Source: Rhodanobacteraceae bacterium
GTDB lineage: Bacteria > Pseudomonadota > Gammaproteobacteria > Xanthomonadales > SZUA-5
Reading direction: 5' to 3'
Assembly: GCA_016713135.1 (NCBI GenBank)
Contig: JADJPR010000003.1
Coordinates: 1 to 64,000, forward strand
Length of the DNA stretch: 64,000 bases
In this document: in pieces, positions 16,906 to 27,075 of the stretch
How the letters are laid out: each line of letters starts with the position of its first letter
How positions within the stretch are numbered: the stretch's first letter is position 1
The notes under the pieces: generated by a model
The model's database searches: none
Told to the model about the DNA's origin: nothing
What the model saw: the letters and a program-made list of their open reading frames with translations, nothing else
Made by a program: the position numbers and the translations under genes

Positions 16906-17382
16906 ATGAATATCAACTTGACCTTGGTCATCCAGGGCCTCGCGTTCTTCGCGACGGCCTGGCTGGTGATGAAGTTCGGCTGGCCGCACATCATCGGCGC
17001 CATCGAGGAACGTCAGAAGAAGATCGCTGACGGTCTCGCCGCGGCCGAGGACGGCAAGCGCGCGCTGGCGTCCGCCAGCGAGAAGCAGGACCAGGTGATC
17101 CGCGAGGCGCGCGGCGAGGCTGCCGGCATCCGCGATCGCGCCGAGAAGGAATACTCGGCGATCCTGGACAAGGCGAAGGCCGACGCGATCGCCGAGGGCA
17201 ACCGCCAGAAGGCGGTGGCCGTCGCGGAGATCGAGACCGAAGCGCACCGCGCGCGTGAAGAGCTCAGCCGCAAGGTCGCCGAACTGGCGGTCAAGGGTGC
17301 CGAGCGCCTGATCCGCAAGGAAATCGACGCGAATGCGCACAAGGCCCTGCTCGACGACCTGATCAGCGAGATCGCCCGATGA
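16906..17382 (+). CDS. atpF: ATP synthase F0 subunit b
   Basis: Peripheral stalk subunit of 158 residues: one N-terminal membrane helix (INLTLVIQGLAFFATAWLVMKFGWPHI) and a long charged helix that dimerises and contacts delta. The sequence FVMKFVWPPI-like start and IEERQKKIADGLAAAEDGKRAL are characteristic. The stop overlaps the atpH start by four bases (ATGA), a sign of coupled translation. Confidence 0.96.
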   Translation: MNINLTLVIQGLAFFATAWLVMKFGWPHIIGAIEERQKKIADGLAAAEDGKRALASASEKQDQVIREARGEAAGIRDRAEKEYSAILDKAKADAIAEGNRQKAVAVAEIETEAHRAREELSRKVAELAVKGAERLIRKEIDANAHKALLDDLISEIAR

Positions 17383-17912
17383 GCAACGCCCTCACCCTGG
17401 CGCGTCCGTATGCGCGTGCCGCCTTCGAACTCGCCAAGGGTGAGCAGGCGGCTGCGGCCTGGTCGACCAAGCTCGGCTTCGCCGCGCAGATCATCGCGCA
17501 GGCCGAAGTGCAGGCATTGGTCGGCAGCCCGAAGCTCGGCGCCGCCGATCGCGTCTCGCTGTTCCTGCCGCAGGGCGAGGCCGGCGACAGCAGCTTCGCG
17601 CGCTTCCTGACGCTGCTGGAAAACAACCAGCGCCTGCCGCTGCTCGGCGAGATCGCCAGCCTGTACGAAGAACTGCGCGCCGACGACGAACGCACCCTCA
17701 AGGTGCGCGTGCGTACCGCGATGCCGATCGACCCGTCCCAGCAGCAGCAGCTGGTGGGCGCGCTCGCCAAGCGCTTCGACCGTGCCGTGACGCTGGACGT
17801 CGCGCTCGATCCGGAGCTGATCGGCGGCGCGGTGGTCGAGGCCGGCGACGTGGTCATCGACGGTTCGCTGCGCGGCAAGCTCAAGCGCCTGCGCGCCGAA
17901 CTGGCGCAGTAA
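17379..17912 (+). CDS. atpH: ATP synthase F1 subunit delta
   Basis: Stalk subunit joining subunit b to the top of the F1 head, 177 residues. The N-terminal six-helix domain starts with TLARPYARAAFELAKGE. The C-terminal part has the family motif DPELIGGAVVEAGDVVIDGSLRGKLKRLRAEL. It is encoded between atpF (four-base overlap) and atpA (51-base gap). Confidence 0.96.
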   Translation: MSNALTLARPYARAAFELAKGEQAAAAWSTKLGFAAQIIAQAEVQALVGSPKLGAADRVSLFLPQGEAGDSSFARFLTLLENNQRLPLLGEIASLYEELRADDERTLKVRVRTAMPIDPSQQQQLVGALAKRFDRAVTLDVALDPELIGGAVVEAGDVVIDGSLRGKLKRLRAELAQ

Positions 17913-17963
17913 GCGCCCGGGCCCGCGCTCCCACATTTCGAAACTCTTTCTGGAATCACCGTC

Positions 17964-19511
<1,548 letters not shown>

Positions 19512-19548
19512 AGAGGGCCTGGGCTGGCGACAGCCAGCCGCAGAAAAG

Positions 19549-19632
19549 CGTGAAAAGTGAAAGGTGAAAAGTGAAATCAAGACCTGACACCCGCGCTGAC
19601 CTGACCCTTTCACTTTTTACTTTTCACTTTTG
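19549..19632. repeat. Long inverted repeat E4, GTGAAAA arms, atpA-atpG gap
   Basis: The left arm (19549-19577) is GTGAAAAGTGAAAGG followed by GTGAAAAGTGAAA. The right arm (19606-19632) is the complementary TTTCAC/TTTTTAC/TTTTCAC series. The spacer is about 28 bases. It fills the centre of the gap and ends 25 bases before the atpG ATG, which has no evident Shine-Dalgarno sequence. A short motif GCGAGCGAAGCGAGC follows it, and a similar motif lies inside E6. Confidence 0.88.
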
Positions 19633-19657
19633 ACCGCGAGCGAAGCGAGCCCACCCC

Positions 19658-20521
19658 ATGGCAGGCGCAAGAGAAATCCGGACCAAGATCAAGAGCGTGC
19701 AGAACACCCGCAAGGTGACGCGCGCGCTTGAGATGGTGTCGGCCAGCAAGATCCGCCGTGCGCAGGACCTGATGAAGGCCTCGCGTCCGTATGCGCGACT
19801 GATGCGCCAGGTCATCGGCCACGTCGCGAAGGCCAACACCGAGTACAAGCATCCGTTCCTGGTCGAGCGCGAAGAGGTTTCGCACGTCGGCTACGTGATC
19901 GTCTCCACCGACCGCGGCCTGTGCGGCGGCCTCAACGCCAACCTGTTCCGCCGCCTCCTGGCCGACATGCGCCAGTGGCAGGCGAAGAATGCGCAGGTGG
20001 ACGTGGTCTGCATAGGCCAGAAGGCCACCGCCTTCTTCAAGCGCCTCAAGGTCAACTTCGTCGGCTCGGTCACCCACCTCGGCGAGAAGCCGCGCGTGGA
20101 CCAGCTGATCGGCGCGATCAAGGTGATGCTCGACAGCTACATGCAGGGCCGCGTCGACCGCCTGTTCCTCTGCTACAACGACTTCGTCAACACGATGACG
20201 CAGAAGCCGACGATGGACCAGCTGCTGCCGCTGCCGCCGTCGGACGACATCGAGAGCAAGCACGACTGGGACTACCTCTATGAGCCCGGCGCGCCCGAGA
20301 TCATGGATCACGTGCTGACGCGCTACATCGAGAGCCTGGTCTACCAGGCGGTACTGGAAAACCTCGCCAGCGAGCACGCCGCGCGCATGGTGGCCATGAA
20401 GTCCGCCTCGGACAATGCCACCAAGCTGATCGGCGAGCTGACGCTGGTCTACAACAAGGCCCGCCAGGCCGCGATCACGCAGGAAATCAGCGAGATCGTG
20501 GGTGGTGCGGCGGCGGTGTAA
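19658..20521 (+). CDS. atpG: ATP synthase F1 subunit gamma
   Basis: Central rotor shaft of F1, 287 residues. The N-terminal helix begins MAGAREIRTKIKSVQNTRKVTRALEMVSASKIRRAQ and the C-terminal helix is SASDNATKLIGELTLVYNKARQAAITQEISEIVGGAAAV, both typical. The middle Rossmann-like domain (VSTDRGLCGGLNANLFR) is intact. The translation start is close behind repeat E4, and repeat E5 follows its stop. Confidence 0.97.
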   Translation: MAGAREIRTKIKSVQNTRKVTRALEMVSASKIRRAQDLMKASRPYARLMRQVIGHVAKANTEYKHPFLVEREEVSHVGYVIVSTDRGLCGGLNANLFRRLLADMRQWQAKNAQVDVVCIGQKATAFFKRLKVNFVGSVTHLGEKPRVDQLIGAIKVMLDSYMQGRVDRLFLCYNDFVNTMTQKPTMDQLLPLPPSDDIESKHDWDYLYEPGAPEIMDHVLTRYIESLVYQAVLENLASEHAARMVAMKSASDNATKLIGELTLVYNKARQAAITQEISEIVGGAAAV

Positions 20522-20528
20522 AGAAAGC

Positions 20529-20599
20529 GGTGAAACGTAAAATGTAAAACGTCAACAGGAGCCGGGCTCTGATTGCCGTTTGACGTTTCACGTTTGACC
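20529..20599. repeat. Inverted repeat E5, GTGAAACGT/ATGTAAAACGT arms, atpG-atpD gap
   Basis: The left arm (20529-20553) reads GTGAAACGTAAAATG then TAAAACGTCAA. The right arm (20578-20599) reads GTTTGACGTTTCACG then TTTGACC. The spacer is about 24 bases. The arms resemble the GTGAAAA type but with the word shifted to include ACGT. It ends about 73 bases before the atpD start, which has its own AGGAG site. Confidence 0.82.
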
Positions 20600-20672
20600 T
20601 TCACCAAGAATCTCGCGGAATCCGCCCGGGCGGCTCCGCACCAAAGTTCAAGCAGTTCCAGGAGTTCCACCC

Positions 20673-22079
20673 ATGAGCCAGGGCAAAGTCGTACAGATCA
20701 TCGGCGCCGTCGTCGACGTCGAATTCCCGCGCGAATCCGTGCCGAAGGTGTACGACGCACTGAAAGTCGCCGGCACCGACATCACGCTGGAAGTGCAGCA
20801 GCAGCTGGGCGACGGCATCGTGCGCACCATCGCGCTCGGTTCCACCGACGGCCTGAAGCGCAACCTGATCGCCGAAAACACCGGCAAGGCGATCGCGGTG
20901 CCGGTGGGCGTGAAGACGCTCGGCCGCATCATGGACGTGCTCGGCAACCCGATCGACGAAGCCGGCCCGATCGGCGAGCAGGAGCGCTGGGTCATTCACC
21001 GCTCGGCGCCGAGCTACGCCGACCAGGCGGGCGGCAATGATTTGCTGGAAACCGGCATCAAGGTCATCGACCTGATGTGCCCCTTCGCCAAGGGCGGCAA
21101 GATCGGCCTGTTCGGCGGCGCCGGCGTGGGCAAGACCGTCAACATGATGGAGCTGATCAACAACATCGCCAAGGCGCACTCGGGTCTGTCCGTGTTCGCC
21201 GGCGTGGGCGAGCGTACCCGCGAGGGCAACGACTTCTACCACGAGATGAAAGACTCCAACGTCCTCGACAAGGTGGCGATGGTGTACGGCCAGATGAACG
21301 AGCCGCCCGGCAACCGCCTGCGCGTCGCGCTGACCGGCCTGACCATGGCCGAGTACTTCCGCGACGAGAAGGACGCTTCCGGCAAGGGCCGCGACGTGCT
21401 GCTGTTCGTCGACAACATCTACCGCTACACCCTGGCCGGCACCGAAGTGTCCGCGCTGCTCGGCCGCATGCCGTCCGCGGTGGGCTACCAGCCGACGCTG
21501 GCCGAGGAAATGGGCGTGCTGCAGGAACGCATCACCTCGACCAAGACCGGCTCGATCACCTCGATCCAGGCCGTGTACGTGCCCGCGGACGACTTGACCG
21601 ACCCGTCGCCGGCCACCACCTTCGCCCATCTGGACGCGACCGTCGTGCTGAGCCGCAACATCGCCTCGCTGGGTATCTACCCGGCGGTGGATCCGCTCGA
21701 CTCCACCAGCCGCCAGCTGGACCCGAACGTGATCGGCAACGAGCACTACGACACCGCGCGTCGCGTGCAGTCCACCCTGCAGCGCTACAAGGAACTGAAG
21801 GACATCATCGCGATCCTGGGCATGGACGAACTGTCGGAAGAAGACAAGGCGACCGTGGCCCGCGCGCGCAAGGTGGAGAAGTTCTTCAGTCAGCCCTTCC
21901 ACGTCGCCGAAGTGTTCACCGGCAGCCCGGGCAAGTACGTGTCGCTGAAGGAAACCATCCGCGGCTTCAAGATGATCGTCGACGGCGAAGTCGACCACCT
22001 GCCCGAGCAGGCCTTCTACATGGTCGGCGGCATCGACGAGGCCTACGCGAAGGCGAAGGAAATGGGCGTCGCGGCCTGA
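20673..22079 (+). CDS. atpD: ATP synthase F1 subunit beta
   Basis: Catalytic subunit of F1, 468 residues. Walker A is GGAGVGKT. The catalytic glutamate lies in GVGERTREGNDFYHEM, Walker B in DVLLFVDNIYRYTLAGTEVSALLGRMPSAVGYQPTL, and the torque-transmitting DELSEED motif appears as MDELSEEDK. The ATG has AGGAG about eight bases upstream. The 160-base gap to atpC contains repeat E6. Confidence 0.98.
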   Translation: MSQGKVVQIIGAVVDVEFPRESVPKVYDALKVAGTDITLEVQQQLGDGIVRTIALGSTDGLKRNLIAENTGKAIAVPVGVKTLGRIMDVLGNPIDEAGPIGEQERWVIHRSAPSYADQAGGNDLLETGIKVIDLMCPFAKGGKIGLFGGAGVGKTVNMMELINNIAKAHSGLSVFAGVGERTREGNDFYHEMKDSNVLDKVAMVYGQMNEPPGNRLRVALTGLTMAEYFRDEKDASGKGRDVLLFVDNIYRYTLAGTEVSALLGRMPSAVGYQPTLAEEMGVLQERITSTKTGSITSIQAVYVPADDLTDPSPATTFAHLDATVVLSRNIASLGIYPAVDPLDSTSRQLDPNVIGNEHYDTARRVQSTLQRYKELKDIIAILGMDELSEEDKATVARARKVEKFFSQPFHVAEVFTGSPGKYVSLKETIRGFKMIVDGEVDHLPEQAFYMVGGIDEAYAKAKEMGVAA

Positions 22080-22093
22080 GGGCCGCGACTGCT

Positions 22094-22199
22094 GGAAAAA
22101 GGGAAAAGTAAAAAGGAAAAGGGAAGAGCGGCTCCAGCTTCGGCTTGAACCCTTTTCCATTTGAGCGAGCGCAGCGAGCGGCCGTTTTCCGTTTTCCCC
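22094..22199. repeat. Long inverted repeat E6, GGAAAAG arms, atpD-atpC gap
   Basis: The left arm (22094-22124) is a GGGAAAAG/AAAAAGG/AAAAGGG series. The right arm is split: ACCCTTTTCCATTT near 22149-22162 and CGTTTTCCGTTTTCCCC at 22183-22199. Between the two right-arm parts is GAGCGAGCGCAGCGAGCGGCC. The spacer has AGAGCGGCTCCAGCTTCGGCTT. It ends about 40 bases before the atpC ATG. Confidence 0.8.
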
Positions 22200-22239
22200 T
22201 ACTTGCGACAATGCAGCAACAGAGCGAGCGACACACCCC

Positions 22240-22665
22240 ATGAGCACCATCCGCGTAGACGTCGTCAGTGCCGAAGCCGAGGTTTTCCACGGCGAGGCCA
22301 AGCTCGTGGTCGCCACCGGCGAGATGGGCGAACTCGGCATCGCGCCGCGCCACGCGCCGCTGATCACCCGCCTCAAGCCGGGCCAGGTGCGCGTGATCCA
22401 GCCGAACGACGAGGAGCTGTTCCTGTACGTTTCCGGCGGCATCCTCGAAGTGCAGCCGACGGTGGTCACGATCCTGACCGACACCGCCGTGCGCGCGGCC
22501 GATCTCGACGAAACCAAGGTCCGCGAGGCCAAGGAAGCCGCCGAGCGAGCGGTGGCCAACCAGATCGACGCCAAGGAAGTCGCCGCCGCCCAGGCCGAGC
22601 TCGCTGCCCTGGCAGCGCAGCTGCAGGCGATCGACCGCCTGCGCAAGATGGGTCAGAAGCACTGA
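22240..22665 (+). CDS. atpC: ATP synthase F1 subunit epsilon
   Basis: Regulatory and coupling subunit of the rotor, 141 residues. The N-terminal beta-sandwich contains VDVVSAEAEVFHGEAKLVVATGEMGELGIAPRHAPLITRLKPGQVRV, and LFLYVSGGILEVQPTVVTILTDTAVRA precedes the two C-terminal helices. It ends the operon and is followed by a terminator hairpin. Gene order atpIBEFHAGDC is the standard gammaproteobacterial one. Confidence 0.97.
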   Translation: MSTIRVDVVSAEAEVFHGEAKLVVATGEMGELGIAPRHAPLITRLKPGQVRVIQPNDEELFLYVSGGILEVQPTVVTILTDTAVRAADLDETKVREAKEAAERAVANQIDAKEVAAAQAELAALAAQLQAIDRLRKMGQKH

Positions 22666-22701
22666 TAACCGCCAGCGCCGAAAGGCGCAACGGGTTGAGC
22701 G

Positions 22702-22727
22702 AAAGCGCCGGCGCAAGCCGGCGTTTA
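22702..22727 (+). terminator. Terminator hairpin after atpC
   Basis: A stem CGCCGGC/GCCGGCG with loop GCAA (22706-22723), extendable by A-T pairs on both sides, followed by TTTACG. The T-tract is short. It lies 37 bases after atpC and suits the end of the operon. Confidence 0.65.
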
Positions 22728-22952
22728 CGTGTGCGCCCCCTACGACGCCTGTGGCAGCGGACCTGCATTTCGGGTCTCGCGCCCGCGTCGGAGCTGTCAC
22801 TGGATCGGGCCGCCGAGCGCGCCCCGGCGGCGCCGAGGGCACGCCATGGCTGCGCCACAGCCGGTGGTGGCTGAACGAGTCGGCCGTTGGTCGGGCGGCG
22901 ACCACGGCTGGCCCACCTATACTTGATCGCGCTTCCCCACATACCAGGCAAG

Positions 22953-23954
22953 ATGCGGCCGCGACCAATCCTGATCGTGCTGGTGCTCGCCGTGCTCGCT
23001 GCCACCGCATGGTGGTTGCGGCCGTCTGGAGATTCGCCGCGTGGCGTGGTGCCAAGGACGGGGCCGATCGCCGTCGGGCAACCGCCGACAGCGCCTTTGG
23101 TTCCGGCGACCGCCGAGGATGCCGCCGCCATCATCGCCGCAGCGCTGCCGCCCGCGAAGCCCGATGCCATCCCATTCCGCGCCAGCCCGGCGCAGCGCCT
23201 GACCGACCGCGAGCGCATCCTGCGCGATGCGGATTTGCTTGGGCTGGCTGGGGACCTGCGCGCCCGGGCGCGCACCGGCGACGCCGATGCCGCGGCGGCG
23301 ATGGCGGAACTGCTGGCGCACTGCGCGATGACCCACGCCTTCGAGCAGTTGAGCATCCACGAACCTGACCTGTGGGAGGTCTTTGCCACAGTCGGCTTCG
23401 ATGCCCCGGTCATCGGCCGGGCCCAGGCCGAACTGACTTCGGCGCGCACACGCTGCGCGGCGCTCGCGCTTGACCCTGCCGGAATGGAGCAACTGCAGCT
23501 GGCCTGGAGCTTGCACGCGGCGGCCCTGGGCGACCCGCTGGCCCGCCTGTGGCGTGCCTACCGCGAGCCGGGCGATACGCCGCAACGCCAGGCCGAGGTG
23601 AACGTGGAGCGGCAACAGGCGGCGCTGGAACTGCTGGCCGAGCGCGGACCCAGGGCCTTGTCCGATCACGCCGTGCTGCTGGCGGGGCGCGGTCGCTATG
23701 AGAGCGCCGCTTTCATCCTGGCATCTTGTCAGCTGATCGAGGCCTGCGCCGTCGATCCGGATGCCTGGGCCGTGGCGAACTTCTCCTTGCGCGAGGTGGC
23801 GGGCTTTGGCGGCCACCTCTTCTTGCGCATGGCCAGTCCGCGGGAACTGGCGATCGCCCAGGGGCAGGCCGAGGAGATCGTGCGCCTGTGGCGCACAGGG
23901 CAATTCGCGCAGATCGTCGCGCCGCGCGAGCGCGCGCCACCCGGAGGCGGCTGA
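22953..23954 (+). CDS. Membrane-anchored protein, function unknown, paralogue of the next gene
   Basis: A 333-residue protein with an N-terminal membrane anchor (PILIVLVLAVLAATAWWL) and a helical, alanine-rich exported part. No known family is recognised. Helical pairs such as GDPLARLWRAYREPG hint at Sel1/TPR-like repeats. Its last twenty residues (RTGQFAQIVAPRERAPPGGG) align with the end of the following protein (RNGQIAGILDPPQRAAPGGG), and the general layout (anchor, low-complexity linker, helical domain) is shared. The ATG at 22953 starts the anchor. The stop overlaps the next start by one base. Confidence 0.6.
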   Translation: MRPRPILIVLVLAVLAATAWWLRPSGDSPRGVVPRTGPIAVGQPPTAPLVPATAEDAAAIIAAALPPAKPDAIPFRASPAQRLTDRERILRDADLLGLAGDLRARARTGDADAAAAMAELLAHCAMTHAFEQLSIHEPDLWEVFATVGFDAPVIGRAQAELTSARTRCAALALDPAGMEQLQLAWSLHAAALGDPLARLWRAYREPGDTPQRQAEVNVERQQAALELLAERGPRALSDHAVLLAGRGRYESAAFILASCQLIEACAVDPDAWAVANFSLREVAGFGGHLFLRMASPRELAIAQGQAEEIVRLWRTGQFAQIVAPRERAPPGGG

Positions 23955-24985
23955 TGCGGCGGTTCCTGTGGGTAGTGGTTGCGGTCGTGCTCGCCGTCGC
24001 CGGCTGGCAGGCCTGGGAGCGCCGCACGCCGATCGTGGATGCCGTCGCGGCTCGCTTTGCCGGCACGCCCGATTCGCCGCAGGCCCCGGTTGCCGGCACC
24101 GCCGCCCAGCGAACGGCGCCTCCGGCGAGCGGCACAAAGTCGCCCACCACCGCCGCGCCCGATGGCGACGGACCCGCACCGCCGGGCGATGCGGCGGTGA
24201 CCGGGGCGGAGGCTGATCCGCGCACGGCCGCCAGCCGCGCGCCGACGGCGCCGGTCCTGACCCCGGCACAGGCGCGCGAGCGCATGCGCGAGCGCCAGCG
24301 GCTGCAGGATTGCGAACGCGTGGTGCAGGCGACCAGCCCGAATTCCGCCGGCGCGCGCGAACGCCGCGAGTGGCGCTGGCTGCCGCCCGAGCAGGTGGCG
24401 CTGGAACAGTTGGGCCTGCGCGAGGTCGCCGCGCGCGTGGGCCAGGGTTGCCCGCCGCGGCCGCAGACGCCCGCGGCCCGGCGACGGCAGGAAACCGATC
24501 TGGCGGCGGACCTGGCGGCGGCCGCCGCCGCGGGGGACCTGGAAGCACGTTTGCGCAGCTGGCGCTACGAGGACGCCAACAAGGACGCCAGCCGGGAAGC
24601 CCTGCGCGCCTTGTTGTACGACATCCTGCTCTCCGGCGATGCGGAGCTGATCGCGCAGGTGGGCGAATTTCACTGGATGGTCAATGCCTCGAACCAGACC
24701 ACCGTGGAGGACCTGGTCCCGCATGGCGAGTTGTGGCGCCTGGTCGCTTGCGACCTCGGCGCCGCCTGCGGCCGCGGCAGCCGCGCGCTCGACCAGCTCT
24801 GCCTGTCCAACTCCACCGCCGCCTGCGCCGCGCCCACGGTCGAGTCGGCGGTGCAAGGATTGATTCCCGCCTGGCAGTTCCGCTTGCTGCAACAGCGCCG
24901 GACCGAGTTGCTCGCGCGCCTCCGCAACGGCCAGATCGCCGGGATCCTCGATCCGCCGCAGCGGGCCGCACCCGGCGGCGGTTGA
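23954..24985 (+). CDS. Membrane-anchored protein, function unknown, paralogue of the preceding gene
   Basis: A 343-residue protein. The N-terminus is a membrane anchor (MRRFLWVVVAVVLAVAGWQAW), followed by about 75 residues of proline/alanine/threonine-rich linker and a helical domain with four or more cysteines (DCERVV, QGCPPR, ACDLGAACGRG, LDQLCLSNSTAACAAP). The GGG-ended tail matches the preceding protein. The ATG lies in TGATG with the previous stop, indicating translational coupling. Function is unknown. The shared tail and order suggest duplication and a common role at the cell envelope. Confidence 0.6.
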   Translation: MRRFLWVVVAVVLAVAGWQAWERRTPIVDAVAARFAGTPDSPQAPVAGTAAQRTAPPASGTKSPTTAAPDGDGPAPPGDAAVTGAEADPRTAASRAPTAPVLTPAQARERMRERQRLQDCERVVQATSPNSAGARERREWRWLPPEQVALEQLGLREVAARVGQGCPPRPQTPAARRRQETDLAADLAAAAAAGDLEARLRSWRYEDANKDASREALRALLYDILLSGDAELIAQVGEFHWMVNASNQTTVEDLVPHGELWRLVACDLGAACGRGSRALDQLCLSNSTAACAAPTVESAVQGLIPAWQFRLLQQRRTELLARLRNGQIAGILDPPQRAAPGGG

Positions 24986-25044
24986 CCGGGAACCTCGCCG
25001 CCGCGGGAGGATCCAATGCGCCACCGGTGCCAGGCAGGCGGTCG

Positions 25045-26469
25045 ATGAGCACGCAAGCGTTCCCGAAGATCCCCGCATGGGTCGCCGCCCTGTGGCTGAG
25101 CGCATCCGCGGTGCAGGCCGCGGAGCCTGTACGCTGGGCGCTCAATGTCAGCCTGGGTGCGGATTCACCGCTGCTGACGGTGCAGGGATGCAGCGCGCAA
25201 GCGAGTGCGGAGGTCTGGCTGCGCGCCGGTGAGGGAGCAGCGCCGCACCTGCACGCGCTGCGCCGCGGCGGGCGGGCGATCGACACTGACGGCCGCAGCG
25301 GAGCCCTGCTGCGCGACTGGCAGCCCGGCGAGTGCTACACCGCGGAGGTGGACCTGGCATCAGCGGCCCGCATGGATCGCTTCGGACTCGGCGGCCAGGC
25401 CGGCGAGTGGTGGCGCATCCCGCCGGAGCGCTGGCTGTGGCGGCCGCGCCGGATGCATCCGGACAGCACCATCGAGTTCCGCCTGCCGCCCGGCTGGGCG
25501 GCCTCGGTGCCGTGGCCCGAGCTGGCCGATGGCAGCGGGCGCCGGCGTATCGGCGGCACCCCGGACGACTGGCCGGCGCAGACCGCCTTCGGCCGCTTCC
25601 GTGTACAGACCCTGGCGCTGCCCGGTGGCGAGTTGCACGTGGCACTGCTGCCGCGGGTGCCGCAGGCCGCGCAGCAGGAGATCCGCGACTGGTTTGCCGC
25701 TGTTGCCCCGGCCTTGCTGGCGGGCGGCGGACAGCTCCCCTTGCCGCAGACCCAGGTGCTGATCGTGCCACTGCCCGGCGTGCGCGAGCCGGTGCCGTGG
25801 GGCCAGGTGTCGCGCGGCGGCGCCGCCGGCGTGATGCTGGTGGTCGGTGCCGATGCCGGCCGCGCACGCCTGGATGCCGACTGGACCGCGACGCATGAAC
25901 TGGCGCATCTGCAGCACCCCTACCTCGGCGAGCGCGGGCGCTGGCTGGCCGAGGGCCTCGCCAGCTACCACCAGAACGTCTGGCGCGCCCGCACCGGGGC
26001 GCTGACGCCGGCGCAGGCCTGGCAGCGGCTGGACGAAGGTTTCGCCCGCGGCCGCTCGGCTGGGGGCGGCCCGGCGCTGGGTGAACTTGGCCGGCGTGGC
26101 GCGACCATGCGCATCTACTGGAGCGGCGCCGCATTCTGGCTGGAATCGGACCTCGCGCTGCGCACGGCCGGGAGCAGCCTGGACCTGGCGCTGGCGCGGT
26201 TCGCCGCCGCGCACCTGCCGTCCGAACGCCACTGGTCGCCGCGCGACTTCATCGCCGAGCTGGAGCGGCTGGCGCCCGGTGGCGGGCTGGTCGACCGTCA
26301 CGCGCGGTATCTCGCACTCACCGGCTTCCCGGACCTGCGGCCGATCCTCGCGAAGCTGGGGCGGGGCACGATCGCACTCGCCGTGGGCGCGGGCGAGTCG
26401 CCGCTGTCCCGCGCGATCATGCGCCGGCCGCCGCCGGCAAGGCCGACCTCGACTTCGCTGCGACCGTGA
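25045..26469 (+). CDS. Exported gluzincin-like metallopeptidase homologue
   Basis: A 474-residue exported protein with a signal peptide (about residues 1-27, ending AVQAA). The C-terminal half has a zinc motif HELAH (284-288) followed after 14 residues by WLAEGLASY with a candidate third ligand E303. This is the pattern of the peptidase MA / M61-related gluzincins. The N-terminal half is beta-rich, as in M61 enzymes. Catalysis is plausible because both histidines and the glutamates are present, but the substrate is unknown. It follows the two paralogous anchored proteins by 59 bases and may share their transcript. Confidence 0.65.
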   Translation: MSTQAFPKIPAWVAALWLSASAVQAAEPVRWALNVSLGADSPLLTVQGCSAQASAEVWLRAGEGAAPHLHALRRGGRAIDTDGRSGALLRDWQPGECYTAEVDLASAARMDRFGLGGQAGEWWRIPPERWLWRPRRMHPDSTIEFRLPPGWAASVPWPELADGSGRRRIGGTPDDWPAQTAFGRFRVQTLALPGGELHVALLPRVPQAAQQEIRDWFAAVAPALLAGGGQLPLPQTQVLIVPLPGVREPVPWGQVSRGGAAGVMLVVGADAGRARLDADWTATHELAHLQHPYLGERGRWLAEGLASYHQNVWRARTGALTPAQAWQRLDEGFARGRSAGGGPALGELGRRGATMRIYWSGAAFWLESDLALRTAGSSLDLALARFAAAHLPSERHWSPRDFIAELERLAPGGGLVDRHARYLALTGFPDLRPILAKLGRGTIALAVGAGESPLSRAIMRRPPPARPTSTSLRP

Positions 26470-26535
26470 TCGTTCGCGTATTCGATGAGGTTCTGCAGCA
26501 ACTGGAACCACAGGTTGCGCCGCCGTCCGCGCGGG

Positions 26536-27075
26536 CTACGCCGGGTTCAGGAAGGACAACCCCAGTCCGAGCAAGACCATTGCCGCGGCCGAATACAGTC
26601 CAGCCACGGCATCATCGGCCATCGCGCCGAGTCCGCCGCCAAGCTCGCGGTCGCGGTGCGACGCCGGCCAGGGCTTCGTGATGTCGGCGATGCGGAACAG
26701 CAGGAAACCGGCGATGAAGAATCCGGGGAGGGCGAGCCCATGCGCGGACCACGGCCAGGCGAGTGCGCCGATGGCGTAGGTCAGCCACTGGCCGACCCAC
26801 TCGTCGATCACGATCGGCGCGGCGTCGTCGGTGGCGAGCGCCCGGCAGGCCCAGGAGGCGGCAGGCACGCCGATCGCGAACATCGCCCCGGCCAGCAGGA
26901 GATTGGCCCACAGCGGCCATGCAAGCGCGCCGCTCAGCCAGTACAGCAGTGCGGCGACCGCCGAACCGGTGGTGCCCGAGGCCCACGGCGACAGCCCGCT
27001 GCCTCCGCCGCAGGCGATCAGCCCGAGCGGGTGGCGCAGCAGGATGCGCGCTTCACGGACAACATCGCGGCTCAT
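26536..27075 (-). CDS. pgpA: Phosphatidylglycerophosphatase A
   Basis: Inner-membrane phosphatase that makes phosphatidylglycerol from its phosphate. It has 179 residues, several helices and the PgpA signatures GGGSGLSPWASGTTGS, IVIDEWVGQWLTY and FFIAGFLLFRIADITKPWPASHRDRELGGGLGAMADDAVAGLY, with the acidic residues DE, D and DD conserved. The start overlaps the end of thiL by four bases. It is last in the ribH-nusB-thiL-pgpA run. Confidence 0.95.
   Translation of the reverse strand: MSRDVVREARILLRHPLGLIACGGGSGLSPWASGTTGSAVAALLYWLSGALAWPLWANLLLAGAMFAIGVPAASWACRALATDDAAPIVIDEWVGQWLTYAIGALAWPWSAHGLALPGFFIAGFLLFRIADITKPWPASHRDRELGGGLGAMADDAVAGLYSAAAMVLLGLGLSFLNPA

Noticed and set aside
19549..19632. 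E4 and similar repeats as simple intrinsic terminators inside operons
   Set aside because: There is no T-tract at the correct place beyond the right arm, the spacer is too long, and essential genes of the same operon lie downstream.
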